Shown: one piece after another, positions 17,409 to 25,579 of the stretch
Layout: every line of letters begins with the position of its first letter
Numbering within the stretch: position 1 is the first letter of the stretch
NCBI GenBank assembly: GCA_029260795.1
Contig: JAJDCO010000031.1
Location: 145,006 to 209,005 of the forward strand
Source of the DNA: Planctomycetota bacterium
GTDB lineage: Bacteria; Planctomycetota; OFTM77
DNA length: 64,000 bases
Direction: 5' to 3'
Program-made: the position numbers and the translations under genes
Notes under the pieces: model-generated
Databases searched by the model: none
What the model was told of the DNA's origin: nothing
Seen by the model: only the letters and a program-made list of their open reading frames with translations

Positions 17409-19846
17409 TGCGGACGGCGAAACGTCAGGCCGGCCGGGGACGAGCCGGTGGCTTGATCGTCGGCTTGGTGGCGGTCGCCGCGATCGTGCTCGTCGTCTGG
17501 TGGACGCAGAACGGCGCGTCCGAGGACGATGCCGAGGTTGTCGCCTTCGACTGTGTCGCGGCGCTGGCCTACGCGGAGAAGTGGTCCGAGACGACGGCGA
17601 TCGATTTCGGCACCGAAGGAGATCGGGACCACTATCAAGGCGACGACGGGATCTCGCTGATCGACAGCGAGGCGCTCACCTACGACGGGCAGACGAAGAC
17701 CTTTCGCATCGCCTATGGCTTGACTCGCCTGAAGCTCTACTTTCACGAGATCCAAGAACGCGAAGCGACGTTGCTCGTGTCTCCGCTGTCTTGGAAAGGC
17801 GGTCCGACGCCGACGGCGCGCGTTCGGCTGAACGGCCAGGACGTCGCCACTCTCGAGCTCGAGATCAATCCGATGCTCCGACCCGCTCAAGAGCGGCGCT
17901 TCGTGCTACCGGCCTCGGCCCAGACAGTGGGTATCAATCGACTCGAGATCGATTGGGGCATTACGCGCAAGGTCTCCGAGGTCCTTCCAACGCAGACCAG
18001 CATCGATCTCGTGGCGAGCGCCTGGCTCGTCGATCTGACCCTGCAGGCGACCGATGTCGAGCAAGCACCTCCTTCGTGGCTGGGGAGCGTCGGCGTCGAG
18101 GCGGACAGTCAGCGCGGACTTCACATGGAGCCCGGCGTGACGGTCACGTACTTCCTCGAGGTGCCGAGCGACGCGACCTGGATCTTTCAACCGCAGGTGA
18201 GTGGCGAGCTCGCGGCCGACTTCCGCGTCGCGATCCGCGAGCACGGCGGCGACGAGACCATCGAGCGCTTTCGCGGCGAGCCGGGCGAAAAGGCGAGTCG
18301 GCGCATCGACCTGCGTCCCTGGGCGGGTCGCATCGTTCAGATCTCCTTGAGCGTGCTCCCGACCGAGGGCTCGGTGCTCGGCATGACGCGCGCCCTCGGC
18401 TCGGCATGGGGCCGACCGCGCGTCGTCGCACCCCGGGTCGAGCCCAAGACGGACCAGACCGTCGAGCCGCCGACTTGGGATCTGAATGGGCACCCGGTCG
18501 TGATGATCCTGTGCGACGCCATGCGCTGGGATGCGCTCTCGGCCACTGGCGCTCCCGAAGGGCTCACACCGCACCTCGATGCCCTCGCCGAAGAGAGCAT
18601 CGTCTTCGAGCAGGCGACCAGCCAGGCTTCCTATACCGTCACCTCGATTCCGTCCCTGTTCAGCGGGCTCTACCCGCAGGCCCACGGCATCTTGGTGGGA
18701 GCCGACACCGCCGGCAAGGACCACAAGAAGCTGGCCGAGGGAACGAACACGTTGGCGTCGGGATTCCGGGCGAAGGGCTACTCGACGGGCGCCATGGTGT
18801 CGAATCTCAATGCCGGGAGTCGGTACGGAAACGACATCGGCTTCGACACGTTTCGCGAGCTCGGAGAGCCGCCCGATCGCGAGGCGTTCTTCGACCACGA
18901 CCTCGGGTACTTCCCGTCCGAGAAGATCACCTCGGCCGCGATCGACTGGCTCGATACCACGACGCCCGTCAACTCGAAGTTCTTCCTCTACGTGCACTAC
19001 TTCGAGCCGCACGCGCCGTACTGGCCGGCCGAGGAGTTTCTCGAGGGCGTCGTGGGAGAGTATGCGGGCCCGTACCCGGACCGCCGCGACCTGCACTCGA
19101 TGAACCTCGAGATGCGGGCGGAGGGCTCGAAGTTCGGACCCGACGACCTGCGCCGTTTGCGCGAGCTCTACCAAGCGACGACGCGCTCGGTCGACGCGTC
19201 GATCGGCCGGCTCTTGGACGACCTGAAGCGGCGAGGCGTCTACGACGACGCTCTGATCGTGGTCGTGTCCGACCATGGCGAGGAGTTCGCCGAGCACGGG
19301 CTGCTGGGGCATGGCGAGCAGACACACGACGAAGGCGTGCGCGTTCCACTGATGATCAAGCTACCGAAGGCCATCGAGGCGCCGGGCGGGCGGCGCGCGG
19401 GTCAGGTGGAGCTCGTCGACCTGCTACCGACCTTCTATCGGTTGTTCGATCTCGGGGAGGTGCCGGCTGCGGTTTGGGGGCAGGACTTCTCGGAGCGACT
19501 GGCCTATGAGGCGACGTCCGGGAAGCGCTTCACGTACGCAATGGCGTTGCTGGAGAAATCGCTCTCTATTCGGAGCGATGACTGGCGCTACATCGAGTGG
19601 CCCGAACGGCATCAGCACGAGCTGTTCGATCTGCGGAGTGACCCGGGCGCGCAGCAAGACGTGCTCGACGAGCATCCCGTGATGGGCGGTTTCCTCCGCA
19701 CGCAGATGAAGATGTTCTTGGACCTGCAGCGTGCGATCGATGGATCGACGGTCAGCGGCGAGGGTGTCAGCGACGAGTATCTCCGGATGCTCGAGCAGAC
19801 CGGCTACATCGGCGGGGCCGCTCCGAAGCGGAAGAAGGGCAAGTAA
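17408..19846 (+). CDS. Membrane-anchored sulfatase / alkaline-phosphatase-superfamily protein
   Basis: 812 residues. A basic N-terminus and one transmembrane segment (about 14-32) anchor it. Residues 40-350 form a beta-rich region with no motif I recognise. The metalloenzyme domain runs from about 360: VMILCDAMRWDAL supplies the first metal aspartates, and SYTVTSIPSLFSGLYP stands where sulfatases carry the CxPxR nucleophile; here a Thr or Ser is the candidate nucleophile and no formylglycine cysteine is present. DHGEEFAEHG near 620 and GHGEQTHDEGVRVP supply further metal ligands. A lipid- or glycan-head-group transferase or phosphohydrolase is as likely as a true sulfatase. The overlap with trpA implies co-transcription, though a link to tryptophan is not obvious. 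Confidence 0.85.
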   Translation: MRTAKRQAGRGRAGGLIVGLVAVAAIVLVVWWTQNGASEDDAEVVAFDCVAALAYAEKWSETTAIDFGTEGDRDHYQGDDGISLIDSEALTYDGQTKTFRIAYGLTRLKLYFHEIQEREATLLVSPLSWKGGPTPTARVRLNGQDVATLELEINPMLRPAQERRFVLPASAQTVGINRLEIDWGITRKVSEVLPTQTSIDLVASAWLVDLTLQATDVEQAPPSWLGSVGVEADSQRGLHMEPGVTVTYFLEVPSDATWIFQPQVSGELAADFRVAIREHGGDETIERFRGEPGEKASRRIDLRPWAGRIVQISLSVLPTEGSVLGMTRALGSAWGRPRVVAPRVEPKTDQTVEPPTWDLNGHPVVMILCDAMRWDALSATGAPEGLTPHLDALAEESIVFEQATSQASYTVTSIPSLFSGLYPQAHGILVGADTAGKDHKKLAEGTNTLASGFRAKGYSTGAMVSNLNAGSRYGNDIGFDTFRELGEPPDREAFFDHDLGYFPSEKITSAAIDWLDTTTPVNSKFFLYVHYFEPHAPYWPAEEFLEGVVGEYAGPYPDRRDLHSMNLEMRAEGSKFGPDDLRRLRELYQATTRSVDASIGRLLDDLKRRGVYDDALIVVVSDHGEEFAEHGLLGHGEQTHDEGVRVPLMIKLPKAIEAPGGRRAGQVELVDLLPTFYRLFDLGEVPAAVWGQDFSERLAYEATSGKRFTYAMALLEKSLSIRSDDWRYIEWPERHQHELFDLRSDPGAQQDVLDEHPVMGGFLRTQMKMFLDLQRAIDGSTVSGEGVSDEYLRMLEQTGYIGGAAPKRKKGK

Positions 19847-20176
19847 GGCTCGGCCTTCGGCGGGCGGACTTCATCCAGTCGGGTGGGAGGTCGTTCGCCG
19901 TTCCAAAGCCGTCGGGATCACCGAGGGCGTTCGGAGGCGCGTGTGCCGCTTGCTTCGCTCGCGGTTGATGCTGGGCGAGGAGCATGGCGCGTATGGCCGC
20001 TTGCTTCGCGCGCGGTTCTTTGGGAGCGATGCCGCTCCTGGGTGCGATGCTTTGGTGAGGCGGGGGCGACCTCCTCCGTTCGGAGGCCGGTGCCGCTTGC
20101 TTCGCGCGCGGTTCCCTTTGTCGCGCGCGGTTCCCTGTGCGGTTCCTGCTACCGGCGCGCGGTTTCCTGTTCTCGG
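19847..20176. other. Intergenic region with short GC-rich repeats
   Basis: 330 bases between convergent genes. It is largely occupied by a repeat family described separately (19945-20165). No gene and no U-tract terminator was seen. Confidence 0.5.
19945..20165. repeat. Interspersed repeats around GCCGCTTGCTTCGCGCGCGG
   Basis: Three near-identical copies of a 22-23 base word occur at 19945-19966, 19996-20018 and 20092-20114, the first with one change. Shorter pieces (GCGCGCGGTTCCCT and variants) follow to about 20165. The word contains a small self-complementary part, so transcripts could fold. The array fills the gap where two operons converge. Confidence 0.65.
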
Positions 20177-21106
20177 CTACTTGGCGTGCTTTTGCTCTTC
20201 GAGCCAGCGTTCGGCGTCGAGGGCGGCCATGCAACCGGAGCCAGCCGCCGTCACCGCTTGGCGGTAGATTGTGTCCTGGACATCGCCGCAGGCGAAGACG
20301 CCTTCGATCTTGGTGCGCGTGCGATCGTGCGTGATCAGGTATCCCTTTTCGTCGAGGTCGAGCTGGCCCTCGAAGATCTTGGTATTGGGCACGTGTCCGA
20401 TGGCCATGAACACACCATCGACCTTCATCTCGGTGACCTCGCCGGTCTTCGTATTCTCGAGCACGGCCGCGGTGACCTTGCCCGTTCCGTGATCGAGGAT
20501 GTCCTGGATGGCCGAGTTCCAGAGGAAGCCGACCTTCGGGTTCTCCTTGGCTCGCTCTTGCATGATCTTGGAGGCGCGGAGCTCTTCCCGTCGGTGAACG
20601 ATGTCGACCTTGCTGGCGAACTTGGTGAGGAAGGTGGCTTCCTCCATGGCGCTGTCGCCACCGCCGACGACGAGGACGTGCTTCTCCTTGAAGAAGAAGC
20701 CATCGCAGGTGGCACAGGCCGAGACGCCGTGCCCCATGAGGCGAGACTCGTTCTCGAGCCCGAGCAGCTTGGCGGAAGCACCGGTGGCGGCGATGACCGA
20801 CTGCGCCTGATACTCGTCGTTCCCGACCCAGATCTTGAAGGGCCGCTGCGAGAAGTCGACCTGAGTCGCTTCGCCGTAGACGAACTCGGTGCCGAACCGC
20901 GCCGCCTGCTTCTTACAGGCCTCCATGAGGTCGGGCCCGAGGATGCCGTCGGGGAATCCGGGGTAGTTCTCGACTTCGGTCGTGATGGTGAGCTGTCCGC
21001 CCGGGACGATTCCTTCGATGAGGAGGGGCTTGAGCTCGGCGCGCGCGGCGTAGATGGCCGCTGTCAGACCCGCGGCTCCCGATCCCAGAATGATCAGCTC
21101 GTGCAT
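20177..21106 (-). CDS. trxB: Thioredoxin-disulfide reductase
   Basis: 309 residues, typical length. This cytosolic flavoprotein passes NADPH electrons to thioredoxin. The FAD-binding GSGAAGLTAA is at 8-17, the redox-active pair CATC at 131-134, the NADPH-binding GGGDSAMEEA just after, and the C-terminal FAD motif GVFACGDVQD with YRQAVTAAGSGC near the end. The start at 21106 agrees with the family N-terminus. It lies 46 bases downstream of a Rieske ferredoxin gene on the same strand, and the gap contains a small hairpin (21133-21150). The two are probably one operon driven from the extended -10 at 21570. Confidence 0.96.
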   Translation of the reverse strand: MHELIILGSGAAGLTAAIYAARAELKPLLIEGIVPGGQLTITTEVENYPGFPDGILGPDLMEACKKQAARFGTEFVYGEATQVDFSQRPFKIWVGNDEYQAQSVIAATGASAKLLGLENESRLMGHGVSACATCDGFFFKEKHVLVVGGGDSAMEEATFLTKFASKVDIVHRREELRASKIMQERAKENPKVGFLWNSAIQDILDHGTGKVTAAVLENTKTGEVTEMKVDGVFMAIGHVPNTKIFEGQLDLDEKGYLITHDRTRTKIEGVFACGDVQDTIYRQAVTAAGSGCMAALDAERWLEEQKHAK

Positions 21107-21132
21107 CGTGTTTCTTTCTTCTCCAAGTCGGA

Positions 21133-21150
21133 CGCCAGCGCTTGCTGGCG
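21133..21150 (-). other. Hairpin between Rieske and trxB genes
   Basis: CGCCAGC and GCTGGCG form a perfect 7-base stem around a four-base loop. It sits between the stop of the Rieske gene and the trxB start. No U-tract follows, so it may be an mRNA stability or partial-termination element. Confidence 0.4.
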
Positions 21151-21152
21151 AG

Positions 21153-21464
21153 TCACAACCGAATCTTCAGCTCTTCACCGTCGACGACGACCGGGTAGAT
21201 GCTGGCGCGCTTGCGCCGGTCGATCAGAGTCTCACCGGTGACGAGATCGAACTTCCATTTGTGCAGCGGGCACTCGATCCGCTTGCCGTTCTCGATCACG
21301 CGACCATCGCCGAGCCGCCCATTGGCGTGCGGGCACCGAACCGCGAGGGCTCGGTAGGTGCCAGCGACGTTCAGGACCATGATCTCTTGGCCGTCGATCT
21401 CGACCAGCCGGCGTTCGCCAGCGGGAATCTCGTCGACCTTGGCAACGGAATGCAGCTCGGGCAT
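21153..21464 (-). CDS. Rieske [2Fe-2S] ferredoxin (NirD/biphenyl-ferredoxin type)
   Basis: 103 residues. The Rieske ligands are complete: Cys44 and His46 in RCPHANG, Cys65 and His68 in ECPLHKW. There is no signal peptide or membrane segment, so it is a soluble cytosolic electron carrier of the small NirD/ferredoxin class rather than a cytochrome bc subunit. The ATG at 21464 gives the standard length; the open frame extends 53 codons upstream but runs through the promoter. The same-strand trxB lies 46 bases downstream. No oxygenase or nitrite reductase is nearby, so its partner is unknown; redox exchange linked to the thioredoxin system is a guess from position only. Confidence 0.88.
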   Translation of the reverse strand: MPELHSVAKVDEIPAGERRLVEIDGQEIMVLNVAGTYRALAVRCPHANGRLGDGRVIENGKRIECPLHKWKFDLVTGETLIDRRKRASIYPVVVDGEELKIRL

Positions 21465-21569
21465 GGGACGTTTCGGATCGAGTCTCGGAGCCGGTGGAGG
21501 CTGGCGCTCGCACCGGCGGGAGTGCAAAAGAGAGGGCCGGCCGACCCGGCCAGCCCGTATGAGGCGCGG

Positions 21570-21575
21570 ATTATA
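21570..21575 (-). promoter_or_regulatory. Extended -10 promoter of the Rieske-trxB operon
   Basis: Read on the minus strand, TGCTATAAT is a perfect -10 hexamer with the TGn extension. It lies about 105 bases before the ATG at 21464. No -35 match is seen, which an extended -10 can tolerate. Confidence 0.5.
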
Positions 21576-21637
21576 GCACAGCGTTTCGCAAGGCGAGGCG
21601 TGCTCGCCACGAGTGTTCTTCAAGCCCGGGAGTCCCG

Positions 21638-22843
21638 ATGTTCACCGATGAGTTCGTCGCCGAAGGTCACCTGATCGATTCGGGCAGCCTACAGCGAATG
21701 CTAGACGCGATCATCCGCTCCGGCGGTAAGTTCGCGGTCGTCGATTTCCACATCGGTGCTGACAACGAGTCGACCTCGCGGCTCCATCTGAAGGTGCGGG
21801 CCACCGACGACGAGAGCTTGAGCGAGATCCGGCGAGAGCTGCACGAGCTCGGGGCCGAGCGCGCCACGGGTCAGGAGGCCGAGCTCGAGCCTTGCCGGGT
21901 TGCGGGCGTCGCGCCATTGCGCTTCTACTCGACGACCAACCATCCGACCGAGATCCATCGAGACGGGAGCTGGAAGCCGGTGGTCGACCAGCGCATGGAT
22001 GCGGCGATCGTGGTGACCGACTCGTCCGCTCGTTGCGTGAAGCTGCGTGATCTGAAAGCCGGCGACGAGGTCGTTTGTGGCAACTCGGGCGTGCGCGTGC
22101 ACCCACCGGCACCCGCCCGCGAGCGCGGCAGCTTCAGCTTCATGAGCGGTGAGGTCTCTTCTGAGAGGCGAGTCCAGACGGCGGTGGCCACGTTGGCTTC
22201 GCAGCTCGAGGAGCAAAAGGCCGTGGGTGGTCGGTTGATCTGGGTGGGCGGTCCGGTGGTCATTCACACCGGAGGCGGTGAGGCCTTGGGGCGGTTGATC
22301 CGCGATGGCTACGTCACCGAGCTGCTGGCCGGGAATGCGCTCGCCGTGCACGATGTCGAGCAAGCGCTCTACGGCACTTCACTAGGCGTGTTGGTCGAGA
22401 GTGGTGTGGTCATGCCGGAAGGGCATCGACATCACATGCAGGCCATCAACCGCGTGCGCGATGCCGGCAGCCTCGAGGCGGCGGTCGCGGCCGGCTGGCT
22501 CGACCGCGGCGTCATGCACGCCTGTGTGACGAGCGGCGTGCCCTACGTCTTGGCAGGAAGCCTCCGCGACGATGGTCCGCTGCCGAACGTGTTGACCGAC
22601 GTCATCGAGGCTCAGGACGCGTATGCAAAGGCGCTCGAGGGCGCGGACATCGTCATCATCCTCGGGTCGATGCTGCACGGTATCGCTGTCGGCAACATGC
22701 TGCCTTCGACCGTCCGTACCATATGCGTCGACATCAATCCGGCCGTGGTGACGAAGCTCGTCGATCGCGGCTCGGCTCAGACTCACGGCCTAGTGACGGA
22801 TGTCGGTCTCTTTCTTCATTTGCTGGCGGATCGCTTGGGCTGA
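21638..22843 (+). CDS. Ornithine cyclodeaminase of the archaeal LOR/SDH type (TIGR00300-like)
   Basis: 401 residues. The N-terminal part (about 1-180, opening EFVAEGHLIDSG) matches the LOR/SDH conserved region, and the C-terminal half has the matching Rossmann-like features: VGGPVVIHTGG, LAGNALAVHDVE, LYGTSLG, VVIILGSMLHGIAVGN and CVDINPAVVTKL. This family is known for NAD-dependent conversion of ornithine to proline plus ammonia in methanogens, and as the C-terminal domain of a cyanobacterial arginine-degrading enzyme. It is unrelated to the common bacterial mu-crystallin-type enzyme. I have not confirmed the activity; the family name rests on motif recognition. It diverges from the Rieske-trxB operon, and the -10 of that operon lies only 63 bases upstream, so regulation may be shared. 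Confidence 0.8.
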   Translation: MFTDEFVAEGHLIDSGSLQRMLDAIIRSGGKFAVVDFHIGADNESTSRLHLKVRATDDESLSEIRRELHELGAERATGQEAELEPCRVAGVAPLRFYSTTNHPTEIHRDGSWKPVVDQRMDAAIVVTDSSARCVKLRDLKAGDEVVCGNSGVRVHPPAPARERGSFSFMSGEVSSERRVQTAVATLASQLEEQKAVGGRLIWVGGPVVIHTGGGEALGRLIRDGYVTELLAGNALAVHDVEQALYGTSLGVLVESGVVMPEGHRHHMQAINRVRDAGSLEAAVAAGWLDRGVMHACVTSGVPYVLAGSLRDDGPLPNVLTDVIEAQDAYAKALEGADIVIILGSMLHGIAVGNMLPSTVRTICVDINPAVVTKLVDRGSAQTHGLVTDVGLFLHLLADRLG

Positions 22844-23328
22844 CGCTTCCCGTCGGCATTGCCGGGCTCGATTCCGAAGAGTCCTTGCGACCAGGCAACC
22901 GGCCGGCTCAAGCGACTCACCGCCAGTGCAGTTGAACGGGGCGTCGACGGCGAGGTGAACACCGTCAGCTCTCTAGGGCGGACCTGGACGATCGGGGGCT
23001 TTCGCTTCGACGTGCAGCGATCGAAAAGGAACATCCTCGCCTCCCGGGCGGGGGGGCGAGGATGTGTGTCGCTTGTCCAAGAGGCTATCGGGCTCGAGAA
23101 GAAAGGAGGAATCCCGTGTGTGTCCTGTTCGAGAAGCGCCAAGGAGGAGTGCGCTGTTTTCTTCTGATCCGGTGCCGCCGGAGCGGCTGAGCTGTCACTC
23201 CAACAGGGGGATTTCGGCGGCCGATGTAACGCCTTCTTCTGAAGAAAGCGCCTCTTCTCCATAACAGGTTGCCCCGAAGTGGTTTAGGTGTCTCTCTCCT
23301 GGATGTTTCTCGGAGGGGTTCCGTCGAT
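22844..23328. other. Intergenic region with one hairpin
   Basis: 485 bases between convergent genes. The only structure noted is the hairpin at 23031-23065. A 102-codon open frame at 22859-23167 lacks a recognisable motif and was not accepted. Confidence 0.4.
23031..23065. terminator. Possible terminator hairpin
   Basis: ACATCCTCGCC at 23031-23041 pairs perfectly with GGCGAGGATGT at 23055-23065 around a 13-base GC loop. It is about 190 bases after the cyclodeaminase gene and between convergent genes. There is no U-run, so function is uncertain. Confidence 0.35.
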
Positions 23329-23811
23329 TCAGCCGATGCTGACGGTGGTGGATGTCTCGAAATCGTTCCGTTCATACAGGGCGATGTCGTTGACGGCCAC
23401 GCCGGCGTCGATGAGCTGCTGGACCTCGGAGGCCGCTTCGGTCTTCGTGTGGCTGCCTCGATACTCGGTGGTGCCCTCGCGTCGGAACATCACGACGAAG
23501 GCGAAGCGACGCTCGGGAGTCACGGCGGCTCGACGGCCTCGAGGCGCGCCGGTTCGGATCGCACGGACCTTCCGAGTGGTCGAGTTCCGGCTGGCCTTCT
23601 TCTTCCGTACCTTCTTGCGTCCACGCGCGTCACCGGCAGGCGGCCGCGGCGGAGTCTTTCCCTCACCGCGCAGCAGAGGGCCGAGGTCTCGGAACATGAG
23701 ACCCTTGCCAAATTGGCTCTTCAGCCGCTTCTGAACATCCCCCGGTCGGGTGATGCCCTGCTTGACGAGCTGCTTCACGAATTGCCGGACTTCTCGGCTC
23801 ACGGTTGCCAT
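23329..23811 (-). CDS. Basic protein of unknown function
   Basis: 160 residues. The first 55 or so look helical and may bind nucleic acid (VRQFVKQLVKQGITRPGDVQKRL). A central stretch is very rich in Lys, Arg and Pro (GRKKVRKKKASR). The C-terminal 60 residues form a compact domain with FAFVVMFRREGTTEYRGSHTKTEA and AVNDIALYERN, reminiscent of small proteins carrying a short repetitive beta hairpin. I do not recognise a named family. The ATG at 23811 follows an AGGG element by eight bases; the frame is open further upstream but without a ribosome site. It stands alone between intergenic stretches. The basic linker suggests DNA or RNA association, which is inference. Confidence 0.65.
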   Translation of the reverse strand: MATVSREVRQFVKQLVKQGITRPGDVQKRLKSQFGKGLMFRDLGPLLRGEGKTPPRPPAGDARGRKKVRKKKASRNSTTRKVRAIRTGAPRGRRAAVTPERRFAFVVMFRREGTTEYRGSHTKTEAASEVQQLIDAGVAVNDIALYERNDFETSTTVSIG

Positions 23812-24253
23812 CGGTTTTCCCTTCACTTCGCAGCGTCCGGGTCTCGGACTGTCAACGAGGTCCGTCGGGGACCCCGCAGGAACCATGGAGGGCAACTGGC
23901 AGAGATCAACTGACCCAGCGCAGGAGACAGAATTGTCGAGAGCTAATACGAGCCGGGAGGAGTTTCGCCAGTTGCAGAGAATGCATGATTGAAAAGGCCT
24001 CCTTGCTTTTCAAGCAATATCCGATGAGGAGCTTTGGCCGGCCGGCCATGTCATTGCCGCCGTTCTCGTCCAATCGGCGGCGTCGAGGAGTCTCGAGCTG
24101 CGATCGCTCGCGACCGTCGATGAGGAGAGAGGGGGAAAGACGGGACGCTGGTGCCAGGCACATCTCCTGCTAGACTGGGCTCACCTGCCTGATCCTCTCG
24201 ATGACCGGCCCGCCCGACGAGCCGGGCACCTCTCTCGACGAGGTCACCTCCCG
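23812..24253. other. Intergenic region, locally less GC-rich
   Basis: 442 bases between divergent genes. An 8-base inverted repeat, TTGAAAAG at 23989-23996 with CTTTTCAA at 24006-24013, forms a hairpin with a nine-base loop. A -10-like TAGACT is at 24171-24176. No RNA gene recognised. Confidence 0.4.
24171..24176 (+). promoter_or_regulatory. -10-like element before the HEAT/VWA gene
   Basis: TAGACT in CTGCTAGACTGG, 78 bases before the ATG. It resembles the element before trpE and those at 26571 and 39196. No -35 match. Confidence 0.3.
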
Positions 24254-25537
24254 ATGATCTTCTACTGGCTTTGCGCTGGGTTGGTTTGGATCGGATCGGC
24301 GAGCCCGCATTTCGTGGGCGACGAGCCACCGCACTCGGCGGCGGCGCTCGAGCTGGCGATTCGAGATCTTTGGACGATTGACGAGCCGGCTCGCGAGACC
24401 CTCGAGCTCGATCGACGGATTCTTCGATTGGCAAAGCTGCGGGACCCCGGTTTCGTGCGCCCGCTCTTGGAAGCCCACGACCGCGCCCCCCGACCGGTTC
24501 GATTGCGCATCCTCGAGTGCCTCGGCGGCATCCCGCTCGAGCAAGCGCGCGTCTTTCTCGAGAACCGACTCGAACGTCCGGATTGGCAAGTACGAGCATC
24601 GGCGTTGGCCAGCCTGATCGAGGATCCGCATCGACGCCGGAGCCGAGTGCGCATCTTGGTCTCGCTCGAGGATTCTGCGTGGCAAGTGCGCGCCGCTGCA
24701 CTTCGTGGGCTCTCCCGCGGCGGCTTCTATCCGCCGCAGATCATTCCGGCACTGATCGATTCGCTGGAGAGAGAGCAAGGGCGCCTGGAGGCTGAGGCGT
24801 TACTCATCCTGCAGAGCCTCACGGGTCACGGTGACTTTGGCCCCGAGCCTCAGGTTTGGCGAGACTGGTTCGCCGGGCTCGCCGATCGTGCGACGCCGCG
24901 CTCGGGTCGGTATCGCCGTCCGACGTACTATGGAGTGCGCATCGACTCCAAACGTCCGGTGTTCATCATCGACACCAGCGGGAGCATGGCGGAGACGGCG
25001 TCGCTGACGCTACCGACGGGGCGCACTTGGGGACCCGCGCTCGCACCATTCTTGAACTTCGACGGTCCCGTGACCCGGATCGGCCGCGCCCGGCTCGAGC
25101 TCGCTCAGGCTCTGGTCGATCTCGAGAGCGACGACTTCTTCGGAATCGTCTTCTTCAGCAGCAGTGCGACGGCTTGGAGGAATGAGCTCGTACCGGCACG
25201 ACCCCAGCCGCGCGGTGAGGCCCTCGAGCGCGTCTTGACACTCGGCGGCAGAGGCTCGACCAATCTGCATGATGCTCTGCGGGTGGCGCTCGAAGTCTCG
25301 TTCGGCGAGAACCAACGCCCTGGCACCGAAGGACCCGACACGATCTTCCTGCTCACCGATGGCGTTCCGACTTCAGGTGATCCTCGATCCGAAGAAGCCA
25401 TCCGCTCCTGGTTCCGGCGCGAGAACCGTGTGCGCCAGATGCAGGTCCATACCTTCGGAATCGGCGAGCACGCGCGCCGACTGCTCGAGGGACTTGCGGC
25501 CGACTCGGGCGGAACCTACTCCGACCTGAGCCGCTGA
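24254..25537 (+). CDS. Exported HEAT-repeat plus von Willebrand factor A domain protein
   Basis: 427 residues with a short signal-peptide-like start (MIFYWLCAGLVWIGSASP). Residues 30-200 contain HEAT-like helical repeats (RPDWQVRASALASL, DSAWQVRAAALRGL). A VWA domain runs from about 234 to the end, with the metal-binding site DTSGS at 240-244, a conserved Thr in GGRGSTNLHDAL and LLTDGVPTSGDP. VWA domains usually bind protein partners through a divalent cation. The combination suggests a secreted or periplasmic scaffold, but the partner is unknown. The start ATG follows a GAGGT. A second HEAT protein with a signal peptide is encoded at 28539, in the same block of uncharacterised exported proteins. 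Confidence 0.82.
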   Translation: MIFYWLCAGLVWIGSASPHFVGDEPPHSAAALELAIRDLWTIDEPARETLELDRRILRLAKLRDPGFVRPLLEAHDRAPRPVRLRILECLGGIPLEQARVFLENRLERPDWQVRASALASLIEDPHRRRSRVRILVSLEDSAWQVRAAALRGLSRGGFYPPQIIPALIDSLEREQGRLEAEALLILQSLTGHGDFGPEPQVWRDWFAGLADRATPRSGRYRRPTYYGVRIDSKRPVFIIDTSGSMAETASLTLPTGRTWGPALAPFLNFDGPVTRIGRARLELAQALVDLESDDFFGIVFFSSSATAWRNELVPARPQPRGEALERVLTLGGRGSTNLHDALRVALEVSFGENQRPGTEGPDTIFLLTDGVPTSGDPRSEEAIRSWFRRENRVRQMQVHTFGIGEHARRLLEGLAADSGGTYSDLSR

Positions 25538-25579
25538 GAGACGACAATTCCAAAGAGCCGCCGACGAGTGAGTCCGCGG

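Noticed and set aside
22859..23167. 102-codon frame in the gap after the cyclodeaminase gene
   Set aside because: Composition is irregular, no homologous motif is seen and no clear ribosome site precedes it. It spans the hairpin at 23031-23065.
23989..24013. Small non-coding RNA or terminator at the AAAAGG hairpin
   Set aside because: The stem is short and it is upstream of, not downstream from, the neighbouring genes. There is no other support.
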